From JAKZSU01 sp047517485 (GTDB taxonomy: Bacteria > Pseudomonadota > Alphaproteobacteria > UBA7887): 13,897 nucleotides of DNA. Location: NCBI GenBank assembly GCA_047517485.1, contig JAKZSU010000031.1, forward strand, positions 1-13,897, in the 5' to 3' direction. Below, in pieces: positions 13,818 to 13,897 of this stretch. The notes under the pieces are model-generated. The model saw only the letters and a list, made by a program, of their open reading frames with translations. It had not been told where the DNA came from and did not search any database. Position numbers and translations under genes: made by a program. Each line of letters begins with the position of its first letter. The stretch's first letter is position 1.

Positions 13818-13897
13818 CGTTCTGATTTGACCGGGGGATTCGCTGATGACGATGGGACAGCAGAAGGATCGTCAGGGGGACTTGATGGTAGGCTGGG
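13764..13897 (+). mobile_element. Left end of an IS1182-like insertion sequence (runs off the right edge)
   Basis: The acetyltransferase homology stops about 13763, and the transposase coding start follows at 13846, so the element's left edge is placed near 13764-13770. The terminal inverted repeat cannot be confirmed because the other end is outside the window. The spacer (13764-13845) would be the element's left non-coding end. Confidence 0.65.
13846..13897 (+). CDS. IS1182-family transposase, N-terminal fragment
   Basis: ATG 13846 opens a frame reading MTMGQQKDRQGDLMVGW up to the window edge. A GGGGGA Shine-Dalgarno lies just upstream. From memory, alphaproteobacterial IS1182/IS5-type transposases begin 'G-QQKDRQG-L-V-WAE-PRSPGHPFY', which fits the 17 visible residues. 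The DDE catalytic domain lies outside the window, so intactness is unknown. Confidence 0.75.
   Translation, partial: MTMGQQKDRQGDLMVGW

Noticed and set aside
1..13897. Composite transposon bounded by the two IS elements
   Set aside because: The left element is IS630-like and the right one IS1182-like, so they cannot mobilise the interval together as a classical composite transposon.
1..13897. CRISPR array, tRNA/rRNA genes, toxin-antitoxin or phage defence genes
   Set aside because: No regularly spaced repeats, cloverleaf-like sequences or known defence motifs were found on either strand.

Overview
The window is GC-rich DNA with high-GC codon use. It carries a TAXI-type TRAP binding protein, short Shine-Dalgarno sites and alphaproteobacterial-type insertion sequences. 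This points to an alphaproteobacterium, plausibly a Rhodospirillales-like lineage; the taxonomic call is inference. The region reads as accessory catabolic DNA. An IS630-family transposase tail lies at the left edge, an IS1182-like transposase start at the right edge, and a 265-bp palindromic MITE-like element sits between two genes near the left.

Layout: IS630 tail (3-122), then about 530 bp without a gene holding a strong hairpin terminator (578-611). An orphan TAXI solute-binding protein follows on the minus strand (652-1602), then the MITE-like element (1617-1881). Next is a tight plus-strand operon of short-chain dehydrogenase, DsbA/HCCA-isomerase-like protein and epoxide-hydrolase-like enzyme (2001-4541). 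It meets tail-to-tail a minus-strand ThDP enzyme of the acetolactate-synthase fold (4554-6278). A TauD/TfdA 2-oxoglutarate oxygenase (6388-7293, TTG start) is transcribed divergently from that enzyme.

A second set is a minus-strand run in the order epoxide-hydrolase-like enzyme (11050-9872), fluoroacetate/haloacetate dehalogenase (9871-8981) and DASS/SLC13 carboxylate transporter (8930-7407). It ends at a perfect 12-bp hairpin (7370-7402). Divergent from it, a lipocalin-like gene overlaps an oxaloacetate-decarboxylase-type ICL/PEP-mutase enzyme (11157-12460). After these come a less GC-rich alpha/beta-hydrolase-like gene (13293-12472, minus) and a GNAT acetyltransferase (13527 on) cut off by the IS1182-like element.

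Read together, the genes look like uptake (DASS, TAXI) plus hydrolysis, dehalogenation and oxidation of small organic acids or epoxides, with carbon leaving through C3-C4 keto acids. The strongest functional prediction is the dehalogenase: its nucleophile, two carboxylate-binding arginines, halide-pocket His/Trp/Tyr, acid and base are all visible, and it abuts an epoxide-hydrolase gene and precedes a carboxylate transporter gene. Four separate alpha/beta-hydrolase-fold genes lie within 10 kb. No CRISPR array, tRNA, rRNA, phage gene or defence system was seen.
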